From: Methyloradius palustris
GTDB taxonomy: Bacteria; Pseudomonadota; Gammaproteobacteria; Burkholderiales; Methylophilaceae
DNA length: 64,000 nt
Assembly (NCBI RefSeq): GCF_019703875.1
Contig: NZ_AP024110.1
Span: forward strand, 1,984,001-2,048,000
Reading direction: 5' to 3'
The notes below the pieces were generated by a model that was not told the DNA's origin, searched no databases, and saw only the letters and a program-made list of their open reading frames with translations. Shown here piece by piece: positions 27,201 through 34,498 of this stretch (positions are counted from its first letter, which is position 1; each line of letters starts with the position of its first letter). Position numbers and translations under genes: made by a program.

Positions 27201-30200
27201 TGGCTCACAGTCCAGTTCTGGATCGTGATCTGATCGGTCGTGTTGGCTATACTCAGGACAAGGTCAGTGCCATTGATACTGAAACTGATATCGCTGGTTG
27301 AAATACCTGCAGCAAACTTCAATGTATCAACTGACGTGGATGCTGTTGCTGAATCGTCATAATTGTTGATAGTGTCCTGGCCATCTCCAAGGCCGAACAG
27401 ATAAGTATCGCTACCACCTTTGCCGCTCAGATAATCATTACCTATTCCACCTTCTAAGGTGTCGTTGCCGCCCTGTCCGTAAAGAGCATCATCCCCAGCA
27501 TAACCATTAATATAATCAGAAGGACTGTAAGAACTGGATGTTAAGGTATCATTCCCTGCATGAATCATTGAATTGATGTATTCAGCATTCCAGTTCGTAC
27601 CGTCATCAAATTGAATTTCTCTGATCTGGAATAAACTGCCTGCCGTCCACCCCATAATGGTGACTTGGTCAGAGGTACCGTCTATTGCAAATGTTAAATC
27701 ATAATTGCTGACACTCAACGATATCTGGGAAGATAAAATACCTGAACCGAACTTCAGGATGCCACGAGTCGTAGATGCAACATCCCCTGAATTATTGATG
27801 CTGTCTTGTCCATCTCCGAGATTGAACACATAGGTATCATCTCCACCGCCGCCCCATAACTCATCGTTTCCAATTCCACCAACTAAAGTATCGTTGAACT
27901 TTACTCCATTATAGGATCCACCGCTAAGCGTATCATTACCTCCAAGGCCTCTTATCTCGGCAGCATAATAAGCCCCACCCAAATAGTCATCATTCGATGT
28001 TCCCAGTATTGGGCCCGTGTTGGTTCCTCCATCTGTCAGCAGAAATGTAGCTCGCAGATCGCTGAGAGTTGGTGGCTGACTAAAACGCAAAGCCTGATCA
28101 GAAAACCAGAAACTCATAATTGAATTATCTGGAGAAGAAAAATATGACTGGATAGTGAGAACGTCGCTATCCCCGTACTTTATGACCAAATCATTACCAA
28201 TTTGGTCAAGACTTGTCAGTTCGTTAACACCGACATCAAGAAACGAAATTTTATCTGAGGAGTCAGAACTGGAAATCACATCGACACCATCTCCCTTAGA
28301 GAAGACGTAGGTGTCGCTACCAGTTCCGCCATCGAGAAAGTCGTCACCAGCACCACCAATCAAGGTGTCATTCCCGCCATTTCCCAAAATAATATTATTA
28401 GCGGCATTTCCCTGAATGATATTGCTCAGCGCGTTACCAGTAGCATTTATAGCAGTGCTGCCAGTCAAGGTAAGGTTCTCTACGTAATCACCGAGGGTAT
28501 AGCTGACACTCGTTTTGATAATATCGATGCCTTCATAGGCATTCTCAATTACGACATCGCCAAGGTCATCTACGATATAAGTGTCGTCACCAGCACCACC
28601 AATCAAGGTGTCATTCCCGCCATTTCCCAGAATAATATTATTAGCGGCATTTCCCTGAATGATATTGCTCAGCGCGTTGCCGGTAGCATTATTAGCAGTG
28701 CTGCCAGTCAAGGTAAGGTTCTCTACGTAATCACCGAGGGTATAGCTGATACTCGCTTTTATAGTATCGATGCCTTCATTAACATTCTCAATCACCACAT
28801 CGCCAAGGTCATCTACGATATAAGTGTCGTCACCAGCACCACCAGTCAGAGTATCTGCACCAGCCTGACCATCAAGCAGATTATTGCCAGCATTTCCTGT
28901 CAATACATCACTATTGCTGGAACCAATCAGATTCTCTATGCCAACAAGGTAATCGCCCTCGGCATCCCCACCATGACTAGCTCCTGTTAGGAGATTTACC
29001 TGAACTCCAGCAGTTGAAGTTAGATAACTTGCCGTGTCTATGCCTATCCCACCGTTTAAAGTATCAGCACCAGCACCTCCGACTAATAGATCGTTGCCAT
29101 TGCCGCTAGTCAGACTGTCGTTACCATCCCCACCTTCTAACGTATCGTTACCTACACCACTCGAGACAGTATCATTACCCGCCCCAGCCAGAATATGCAT
29201 GTTGGCGGTGTAGGTGAAATGAGGCTCTACTGCAAAGGTATCGAAACTTACATTATCAGAATCAGAGGTCAAATTGATTGCATATGCGCCGTACAACTGC
29301 GGCAATGTAAAATATGCGCCATCACTAAAGATGAATTGATCAAAGCTTGCACCTACATTTGATACGTAAAAGCGGTTCCACAAAGTGATACTGTCACTCG
29401 TACCATAATTGATTATTAAGTTATTTCCTGAGCGTGTTAATGAGGTCAAGCTTGCCGAGTCCACATTAGTGAACTGGATGGTATCCTGATGTACGATACT
29501 ATTAACAGTATTGTCTATATAATCTTGCCCATCGCCGAGACTAAACCGATAGGTATCATTGCCATTACCACCGACTAAATAATCATTACCAACGCCACCA
29601 ATAAGTGTGTCATCGCCGTCACCTCCATTTAGATTGTCGTTATAACCACCGCCAGAAATAATATCATTACCATCACCACCATCTAAAGAGTCATATCCGT
29701 TTCCACCTATGATCGTATCGTTACCTGAGGCACCAGAAATTGTATTGGGCTGATCATTACCCCTAATATAATCATCACCTGTACTTCCATTGCCATCGTT
29801 CCATGCGGTATAGCCTCTTAAGAAAAGTCCAGCATTTGAGGCAGCGATACCAATTTCTGAAGTAAGTGTGTGAGTTGTTAAAAAGTCCAATATCATCTGC
29901 TGACCCTGCCAACCACTCCCACGCAAATCGGACTTTGTTGCACTGTAAAAATCTATCAAATCAAGGATTCCATCACTAGGATTTAATGCAATGCGAGCAT
30001 TGAAATCGGCATTTAATTCGCTGAAATCTAATGAAAAACCTGTATCGGAGATTACTAGACCAATTTTATCTAGCATAGGCTTAACTAAAGTGTCATAGAC
30101 ACCCGATATATGGAGGCTATTAAAGACTGAATTCTTTAACTCATCGTAACTCTGATTCAATAAGTATTGTGCGTTATGCCAAAGAGTTAATGTGACATCA

Positions 30201-31501
30201 TCCGTGCCTGTCGGAATTGGTTGGTAAGTTCTACCATTAAAATGTTCCATGATGGTGAGCTTGTCAACCATGGCCTGATAATCTGCACTACCAGTAATAA
30301 TTCCGGTGTACCAAGTTTGCATATCGACAGTAAGGTTATGTCCAGCATATGCGCCAGTGAAAGTAGTGGCCATGGTGCTGGTATCTGACCAAGCCTTGAG
30401 AATAGCATCGATGAGTATATGCTGTTCTGCTCTGGTGGCGCTAGCAAATTGGGTCAATAAGGCTGCAAGGCTAGGTGAGAGGCTTGCGGCTTCTCGTAGA
30501 TCGCGTACTTGCCCACTGCCTTGCAGGTCGGGCAAGGTTGCTGCCTGTGTTGTGAGAGGGATATGGTCCGTAAATTCCGAATTAAATGTATCTTGCACAA
30601 GATTAACGTCAGCCAAGTTGGCAGCGGTGCCTGCGGTACCGCTAGTACCGTCGCTGTAAGTAAAGGTGCCAAGGTCGGCGAGCACGTTGCCATTATTTAG
30701 CAGGGTGTTATGTTCCACACTAGTGACATTGATGCTGGCAATACCAAGAGTATTTAGGCTAGTGAGTTCGTTCGCCTGGCTGATGCCGTCCTGATTGAGG
30801 TCTCGCCAGACTAGGAGGTTATCCCAGTTATCATCGAGACTGCTGACTATTCCATCTTGGTTGGTATCCTGGTCGGCGATAGCATCAAAGCCGTCCGCAG
30901 CAAGTTGACCGTTGCTTTTAAGGGTTGCATCACCAAAAAGTTCACGTCCATTGTCTATGTAACCGTTTCCGTTTCTGTCCATCACTAACAGCCCATCACT
31001 AGGTGCGACCCAACCAGTACTAGTTTTTATACCGTCTGCATCTACATCAAAGAGAATCGGATTGGTATTAGAGATGCCTGTCGTTTCTACACCGTTGCCA
31101 TTGAGATCTAAAGTAAAGGGGTCACTGCGCTGAGGAAAATTGCTAAATTTTTTGAAAGCGGTTGATACACCAGCATTAATTCCATAATTACCAAGCCTTA
31201 AATTTCTATTCATTTGCCACTCGGCCCAAAACTCTTCATCTGTCATGGTCCTTGGTGTTGGTAAATGGTCAATAACATACTCCGCCCCATACCCAAGAAT
31301 AAGGCCAATACCTATTGCGGGAATTAAAGGTGCGCCTGCAAGACCTGCCAATCCCGTAGCGGCGGCACCCATAAAAGCCTTTAATGCGTCAATCGCCTGC
31401 TCTTGGCCAGCAGAGTCGGTTACCGTTTTTAGAAAATCATCGAGGCTTTTTGCCTGATCTGCTGCCTCAACAACTTCTTCAGCCAATTTTAGATAGCTCA
31501 T
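24257..31501 (-). CDS. RTX protein of 2414 residues with EF-hand-like module, type I secreted
   Basis: The N-terminus is helical (1-120) with a Gly/Ala-rich hydrophobic run at about 40-75 (GAAATGLAGLAGAPLIPAIG, then IGLILGYGAEYVID) that could insert in membranes. A diverged EF-hand-like module follows (about 125-320: LDLNGNGVET, MDRNGNGYID, DTNQDGIVS, DLNQDGIS). A helical region runs to about 560. Then come RTX blocks, three to four 'ENLTLTGS' repeats, and about ten units of roughly 120 residues, each with GNDTLEGGIGNDYL and a haemolysin-associated spacer (ISDSDITIG-like, TTDQITIQNW, FADGTSW). Gly/Asp linkers lie near 1490 and 1950. The last ~100 residues (TPPAAGQTSLPPAYQAQL, then APVLAANWS) match the lipase giant, so both probably use one exporter. 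AAAGG lies 9 bases before the ATG. No enzyme domain is recognised; membrane action is a guess. Confidence 0.92.
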   Translation of the reverse strand: MSYLKLAEEVVEAADQAKSLDDFLKTVTDSAGQEQAIDALKAFMGAAATGLAGLAGAPLIPAIGIGLILGYGAEYVIDHLPTPRTMTDEEFWAEWQMNRNLRLGNYGINAGVSTAFKKFSNFPQRSDPFTLDLNGNGVETTGISNTNPILFDVDADGIKTSTGWVAPSDGLLVMDRNGNGYIDNGRELFGDATLKSNGQLAADGFDAIADQDTNQDGIVSSLDDNWDNLLVWRDLNQDGISQANELTSLNTLGIASINVTSVEHNTLLNNGNVLADLGTFTYSDGTSGTAGTAANLADVNLVQDTFNSEFTDHIPLTTQAATLPDLQGSGQVRDLREAASLSPSLAALLTQFASATRAEQHILIDAILKAWSDTSTMATTFTGAYAGHNLTVDMQTWYTGIITGSADYQAMVDKLTIMEHFNGRTYQPIPTGTDDVTLTLWHNAQYLLNQSYDELKNSVFNSLHISGVYDTLVKPMLDKIGLVISDTGFSLDFSELNADFNARIALNPSDGILDLIDFYSATKSDLRGSGWQGQQMILDFLTTHTLTSEIGIAASNAGLFLRGYTAWNDGNGSTGDDYIRGNDQPNTISGASGNDTIIGGNGYDSLDGGDGNDIISGGGYNDNLNGGDGDDTLIGGVGNDYLVGGNGNDTYRFSLGDGQDYIDNTVNSIVHQDTIQFTNVDSASLTSLTRSGNNLIINYGTSDSITLWNRFYVSNVGASFDQFIFSDGAYFTLPQLYGAYAINLTSDSDNVSFDTFAVEPHFTYTANMHILAGAGNDTVSSGVGNDTLEGGDGNDSLTSGNGNDLLVGGAGADTLNGGIGIDTASYLTSTAGVQVNLLTGASHGGDAEGDYLVGIENLIGSSNSDVLTGNAGNNLLDGQAGADTLTGGAGDDTYIVDDLGDVVIENVNEGIDTIKASISYTLGDYVENLTLTGSTANNATGNALSNIIQGNAANNIILGNGGNDTLIGGAGDDTYIVDDLGDVVIENAYEGIDIIKTSVSYTLGDYVENLTLTGSTAINATGNALSNIIQGNAANNIILGNGGNDTLIGGAGDDFLDGGTGSDTYVFSKGDGVDVISSSDSSDKISFLDVGVNELTSLDQIGNDLVIKYGDSDVLTIQSYFSSPDNSIMSFWFSDQALRFSQPPTLSDLRATFLLTDGGTNTGPILGTSNDDYLGGAYYAAEIRGLGGNDTLSGGSYNGVKFNDTLVGGIGNDELWGGGGDDTYVFNLGDGQDSINNSGDVASTTRGILKFGSGILSSQISLSVSNYDLTFAIDGTSDQVTIMGWTAGSLFQIREIQFDDGTNWNAEYINSMIHAGNDTLTSSSYSPSDYINGYAGDDALYGQGGNDTLEGGIGNDYLSGKGGSDTYLFGLGDGQDTINNYDDSATASTSVDTLKFAAGISTSDISFSINGTDLVLSIANTTDQITIQNWTVSQSYHIQQIEFANGSIWDAAAIEDFVANIGDSGGGDGGTGGGSGSTTVVNGTEGDDYISAFTTDAQLISGLAGNDTIFGSLGQDTLEGNAGNDYLSGGGASDTYLFNLGDGQDTISNYDDLATTSIDTLKFGTGIAASDVTVGVSGDDLILSIGASTDQVILQSWNIDQKYRHQQVVFADGTTWDSTYLSNEYLIAKLSGDDYLSPYSTDDQILKGFAGNDTIFGSLGNDTLEGGIGNDYLNGQTGSDTYIFNLGDGQDIINNYDDSATDSLKFGTGISESDITIGLSGSDLILSIANTTDQITIQNWGYGQDYRLDQVEFADGTSWDSAYLNDQYLRVKLSGDDYLSLDTTDDQLLKGFTGNDTIYGSLGNDTLEGGIGNDYLGGQGGSDTYLFGLGDGQDTINNYDDSSTATTSVDTLKFGAGISTSDISFTINGSDLILSIANTTDQITIQNWTVSQSYKLQQIEFANGSIWDAVAIEGLVAGGGDGGGGDPGDGGNGGDGGGAGNGNVINGTEDSDYFTAIDDNPAYLKGLGGDDTIIGYTGNDTLEGGAGNDFLMGQTGNDTYKFNLGDGQDIIGDYDATPGNIDTLHFGAGINASDISFTLQGVDLVLGISGTDDQVKIADWGYGQDHYIENVQFADGTVWDNGYLNTQYLQALLSGDDYLTAPDDQDALVRGFAGNDTLWGFAGNDTLEGGTGNDYLAGQVGNDLYRFNIGDGQDTIGEYDSTPGNTDTLSFGENISSSDIIFSTQGSDLILGISGTSDQVTLLNWSYGSDYRIETVQFNNGTVWDADYLNTEYLKSSLSGDDYLTPPDNQDALLRGFAGNDTIWSFDGNDTLAGGTGNDFLAGQLGNDTYIFNAGDGQDTVYDWDQNSDPSNVDTLKFGAGIGYDQLWFTQSDNNLEISVIGTTDKTIIQDWYSGSSYHVEEIATADGNHTLIDTQVQNLVNAMAGLTPPAAGQTSLPPAYQAQLAPVLAANWS

Positions 31502-32090
31502 TTTTAAAGCCTTTCTTAATTGAGATTTTATAAATCCAAACTATATAACAATAGATAATGGAATCTGAGCCTGCAAAATTTTTTTAGTCTATATCGTAAT
31601 AATCAAATAATCACAACTTTCGACCTAAAGTTCCCTAAATGCCATACTCGGAATTCTCTTATGAATAGCATTGTGTTATTGCATTAAGAAAAAATAATGC
31701 CAATGTTCTAACTGATACCACCAGCATGGATATGCCTAACAACGGAATAAAGCAAGATAACCAATTTACTTACAATTTCTTACAAAAGATAATGTACCGT
31801 AATAATATGACAAAACCAATTTGCATTTGAATAACTAGGATGGATCAGTTTTGATACTGAAACAATCCGTTTAGCCTTTGGCTATCGCTGTTAAGATAAA
31901 TCTACAATAAAATGATTGCGCTTAATAATGTAAATAGCGAGAGCTTGAGTTTAGTAGAGATAAAACCTTATTGCTGTTTGTCTATCATTCTAAGATGCCG
32001 TATCTATATGTGGCTACACTACTGATTTTCGGCTAGATATTTCCTGAAATATACTAAACCACTAGCAAATCTATTTAAGTCGATTATCTA
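31502..32090. other. AT-rich upstream region of the 2414-residue RTX gene, no gene seen
   Basis: About 590 bp without a credible coding frame. It should carry the promoter of the RTX gene, but no pair of hexamers stands out. The repeat and palindrome described separately begin at its upstream edge. Confidence 0.5.
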
Positions 32091-32240
32091 CCGACATACT
32101 TTATTCTTTCAAGAAGAAACAGAAAGATGAGCTCGAAGATATTCGACGGACTTTAAAAATTTTCACATATAGACATGATGTAATACAAATTATAGATTTA
32201 CAGAAAACGTACCCGACAGACTGAATTCTTTCAGATCAAA
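32091..32240. repeat. Intergenic repeat, copy 1 (CGAC..ACT motifs at 52 and 70 bp spacing)
   Basis: Three motifs of the type CGACAGACTTTATTCTTT start at 32092, 32144 and 32214. Copy 2 at 53481-53630 has them at 53482, 53534 and 53604: the same spacings of 52 and 70 bp. The bases between the motifs also align without gaps at a clearly lower level. Two more motifs in reverse orientation end near 32267 and 32289. Both copies lie upstream of a minus-strand type I secretion transcription unit. Confidence 0.72.
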
Positions 32241-32267
32241 AGTGATCCAAAAGAATTCAGTCTGTCG
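32214..32267. repeat. Long palindrome with 25-base arms
   Basis: The outer 18 bases (CGACAGACTGAATTCTTT) are repeated exactly in inverted orientation at 32250-32267. After two mismatches the inner GATCA / TGATC also pair, leaving a 4-base AAAG loop. The left arm is the third motif of the intergenic repeat. It could be a recombination-derived inverted repeat or the two ends of a deleted element. Confidence 0.75.
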
Positions 32268-32289
32268 AGGGGTAATAAAGTCTGTCGGA

Positions 32290-32447
32290 GAAAGTTGAAG
32301 TGTATGACTAGAGTTCAGGAATACCTCTGATTGGTGTGACTTGATTGCCAGTGTTAATGCATCGTAGGTCAGACTGGCTTTGTAGTGATTCGTCAATACC
32401 CAACCTATATTGCTCTTGATATCAAGGATGACAGCCAGATCATTGAA
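32290..32447 (-). pseudogene. Decayed IS3-family transposase (OrfB) fragment
   Basis: The minus frame reads FNDLAVILDIKSNIGW, then VLTNHYKASLTYDALTLAIK. This resembles the core of IS3-type OrfB integrases around the second catalytic Asp (family pattern like YLAVVLDLFSRKVVGW followed by a conserved 'DAL.MA' helix). A stop lies a few codons upstream, and the similarity ends before the expected HSDRGSQY motif, where the CGAC repeats begin. Only about 50 codons remain, so it is a relic. The assignment is from memory of the family pattern. Confidence 0.5.
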
Positions 32448-32720
32448 GGTGAACCTGCGAGGTCAGACTTATGGTCACCGATCGACCTTGCCAACCCATT
32501 TCAAATGCAACATAAACAGAGTCTTTTGCAAAAGAAATCCGATGAAGAATATTCCCGAAAAATGGAATTGACTTACTCAAAAAGAGAACAAGACCAGATT
32601 AAGGCAGTGTCAAAGGAAACAGCACCAAAAACCAAAGTTGTGTCTATCCGCAAAGGCCCCTTAGATGCGAAAAAATTGCATGAAGATGCTAAATGGTTCA
32701 ATGATAATTTTGACCTGTAA
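32385..32720 (+). CDS. Small hypothetical protein upstream of a MazE-like antitoxin
   Basis: Open frame of 111 codons from a GTG, or 71 codons from ATG at 32505. No Shine-Dalgarno is visible at either. The first 20 or so codons overlap, on the other strand, the transposase relic, so the shorter form may be the real one. The C-terminal half is charged and ends KLHEDAKWFNDNFDL. A similar ending (PNWFQDNFDK) occurs in a short frame after the MazE-like gene. No family is recognised. It and the next gene are the only plus-strand genes that I support, which suggests separate acquisition. Confidence 0.45.
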   Translation: MIRQYPTYIALDIKDDSQIIEGEPARSDLWSPIDLANPFQMQHKQSLLQKKSDEEYSRKMELTYSKREQDQIKAVSKETAPKTKVVSIRKGPLDAKKLHEDAKWFNDNFDL

Positions 32721-32746
32721 TGCATTCTGAATACCAGAAAATTTAA

Positions 32747-32766
32747 TATAATTTTTCGGGGGGGGG
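32747..32766 (+). promoter_or_regulatory. -10-like box and 9-G tract before the MazE-like gene
   Basis: TATAAT at 32747-32752 is followed by TTTTC and a run of nine G at 32758-32766, then TATTGGAGTGAAAG and the ATG at 32781. The G-run falls about where transcription would start. Slippage of such a tract could change spacing or promoter strength (inference). No good -35 box is seen at 17 bp. Confidence 0.4.
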
Positions 32767-32780
32767 TATTGGAGTGAAAG

Positions 32781-33023
32781 ATGAAACTGAAGTTAAAAAA
32801 ATGGGGTAACTCAGCAGCCGTTCGATTGCCGAAAAAATTTCTTGAAGAGCTGAATTTAAAGATTGGTGACTCAATAGACCTGAAGATAAATGATGCATCT
32901 GTTCCTCATCCAGAATCAAAGCCGAAGTATAAACTGGCATATCTACTATCTGAATCCGCCGATGGCTTGCCCGTCATTGAGGAGTGGGAAACCATGCCAC
33001 CAGTTGGTAAGGAAATCATTTAA
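32781..33023 (+). CDS. MazE/AbrB-type antitoxin, apparently without its toxin
   Basis: 80 residues. The N-terminus is a swapped-hairpin AbrB/MazE DNA-binding fold (KLKKWGNSAAVRLPKKFLEE, then LNLKIGDSIDLKI), and the C-terminus has the MazE-type toxin-binding ending (EEWETMPPVGKEII). GGAG lies about 8 bases before the ATG. In the family a MazF ribonuclease gene normally overlaps or follows the stop. Here the next 137 bp hold only a short frame ending PNWFQDNFDK and then the convergent TolC-type gene. It is thus an orphan antitoxin, or its toxin was lost in the rearrangement that left the transposase relic next door. Confidence 0.8.
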   Translation: MKLKLKKWGNSAAVRLPKKFLEELNLKIGDSIDLKINDASVPHPESKPKYKLAYLLSESADGLPVIEEWETMPPVGKEII

Positions 33024-33160
33024 TACCAGTTGTCAGGCAGTCTCTAACGCTCTCTCAAACTTTCATTCGCATACTGTAGCAATGGGCTCAGGAAATACTC
33101 CTAACTGGTTTCAAGACAATTTTGACAAATAATTATGTGTGGATGAGTAGTACTGAGGGT

Positions 33161-34498
33161 TTATTTAACTAACAATTGATTGATGCCAGCAACATCAGCC
33201 TCGGTTAGTGTTCCAACAGAGGCCTTAAGCTTCAATCCCTGAATCAGGGTGTCATATCTGGCTTTGATGAGGTCACGCTTAGCGGTATACAGCTGGCGCT
33301 CAGCATTCAGGATGTCGATATTGATGTGAATACCGAATTTGTACCCCTGCTTATTGCCTTCCACAGCACTCTCGCTGGAATCCACTGCAGATTCAAGTGC
33401 TTCTATCTGCGCCAGTCCGTTAATGATGCCCGAATAAGCCTGTCTGGCATCGGTTGCAGCCTGACGCTTGGCAATTTCCAGTTGAGCCTGGGCTTTGCTC
33501 TTGTTAGCGATGGCTTCCGTGACTTTGGAGTTAGTAGAACCACCCGCGTATAGGGGTACAGTGACTTGAACTCCAGCAACACCAGTCGTTGCCTGCGTTG
33601 AATAGTCACTGGGAAGTGTCAGGTTGTTAGAGGTGTAGTTCTGGCCATACGAAGCAACAATGTCCACGGTAGGCAGATATTCAGCCCGATTCCTGTTAAT
33701 CTCGGATTCAGCTGCCTGCACGATGGCTTGCGGTGCCACTACATTCGGATTATTGATTCTAGCCTGCTCAATCCAGATATTGACGTCTTCTGGTTGCGGC
33801 TTGGGGATGATCTCGGCTTCATTGAGCGATGCCAGTATCTCGGGTGCTTGTCCCACGATCTTTTCAAGTTCAGCGCGCTTGGCTTCGAGGTCATTGATAG
33901 CGGCCAGTTTCTGCGCCCGTGCTAGGTCGATTCGGGCCTTGGCTTCATGCACATCTGTGATGGCATTCGTCCCATGGTCAAATCCAGCCTGAGCTTGTCC
34001 CATTTGCTCAGTTGCAGCACTCATCTGCGATTCAGCCACCTCAATGGTTTCCTTGGCTACCAATACATCGAAATAAGCTTGAGTGAGTCTGAGAATAATA
34101 TCCTGCTCTGCTTGGCTATATTGAGCCTGCCCCTGCGCCACCAGGTATTCTGATTGCTTGTATGCAAGAATGTTCTGTAACCTGAATAAAGGTTGGGTCA
34201 GCTGTAGATTCCACGCCCAGGACTGTACAGAACGTTTTACTTGAGTGCTGTTGGTCGCTGCACTGTATTCAGTAGTTGCATGATTAGCGTTGTCGTTGCC
34301 ATTGATGTTCACAACTGGTAGCAGGCCTGCACGTGCTTGCGGGACTTTTTCATAAGCGGCTTGCAGGGCATATCTGGCAGCATCAAAGGTCGGATCGTTG
34401 GCTTGTGCCAGATGATAGACTTCCAGTAAATCTTCAGCCCGGGCGCTAATAGCAAACGTGAGCAACATCGCTGTTGCCAATGCGAGTCGCACTCTCAA
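33161..34498 (-). CDS. TolC-family outer membrane channel (copy 2, system B)
   Basis: 445 residues. The frame is closed by a stop just upstream, and the only start that keeps the whole signal peptide is the TTG at 34498, which overlaps the TGA of the HlyD gene (TTGA). A GTG two codons later is an alternative. The signal peptide is RVRLALATAMLLTFAISARA, cut before EDLLEV. Hallmarks match copy 1: DLLEVYHLAQANDPTFDAAR, EQDIILRLTQAYFDVLVAKE, VTVPLYAGGSTNSK and KFGIHINIDILNAERQLYTA. Overlap with HlyD means coupled expression, so this is the dedicated outer membrane partner of system B. Confidence 0.93.
   Translation of the reverse strand: MRVRLALATAMLLTFAISARAEDLLEVYHLAQANDPTFDAARYALQAAYEKVPQARAGLLPVVNINGNDNANHATTEYSAATNSTQVKRSVQSWAWNLQLTQPLFRLQNILAYKQSEYLVAQGQAQYSQAEQDIILRLTQAYFDVLVAKETIEVAESQMSAATEQMGQAQAGFDHGTNAITDVHEAKARIDLARAQKLAAINDLEAKRAELEKIVGQAPEILASLNEAEIIPKPQPEDVNIWIEQARINNPNVVAPQAIVQAAESEINRNRAEYLPTVDIVASYGQNYTSNNLTLPSDYSTQATTGVAGVQVTVPLYAGGSTNSKVTEAIANKSKAQAQLEIAKRQAATDARQAYSGIINGLAQIEALESAVDSSESAVEGNKQGYKFGIHINIDILNAERQLYTAKRDLIKARYDTLIQGLKLKASVGTLTEADVAGINQLLVK

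Noticed and set aside
32190..32396. Minus-strand 68-codon frame as a gene
   Set aside because: Its first part is the transposase relic and its last part is read through the palindrome; it has no ribosome site.
33024..33160. MazF-type toxin gene after the MazE-like antitoxin
   Set aside because: The space is only 137 bp and contains no MazF-like frame.
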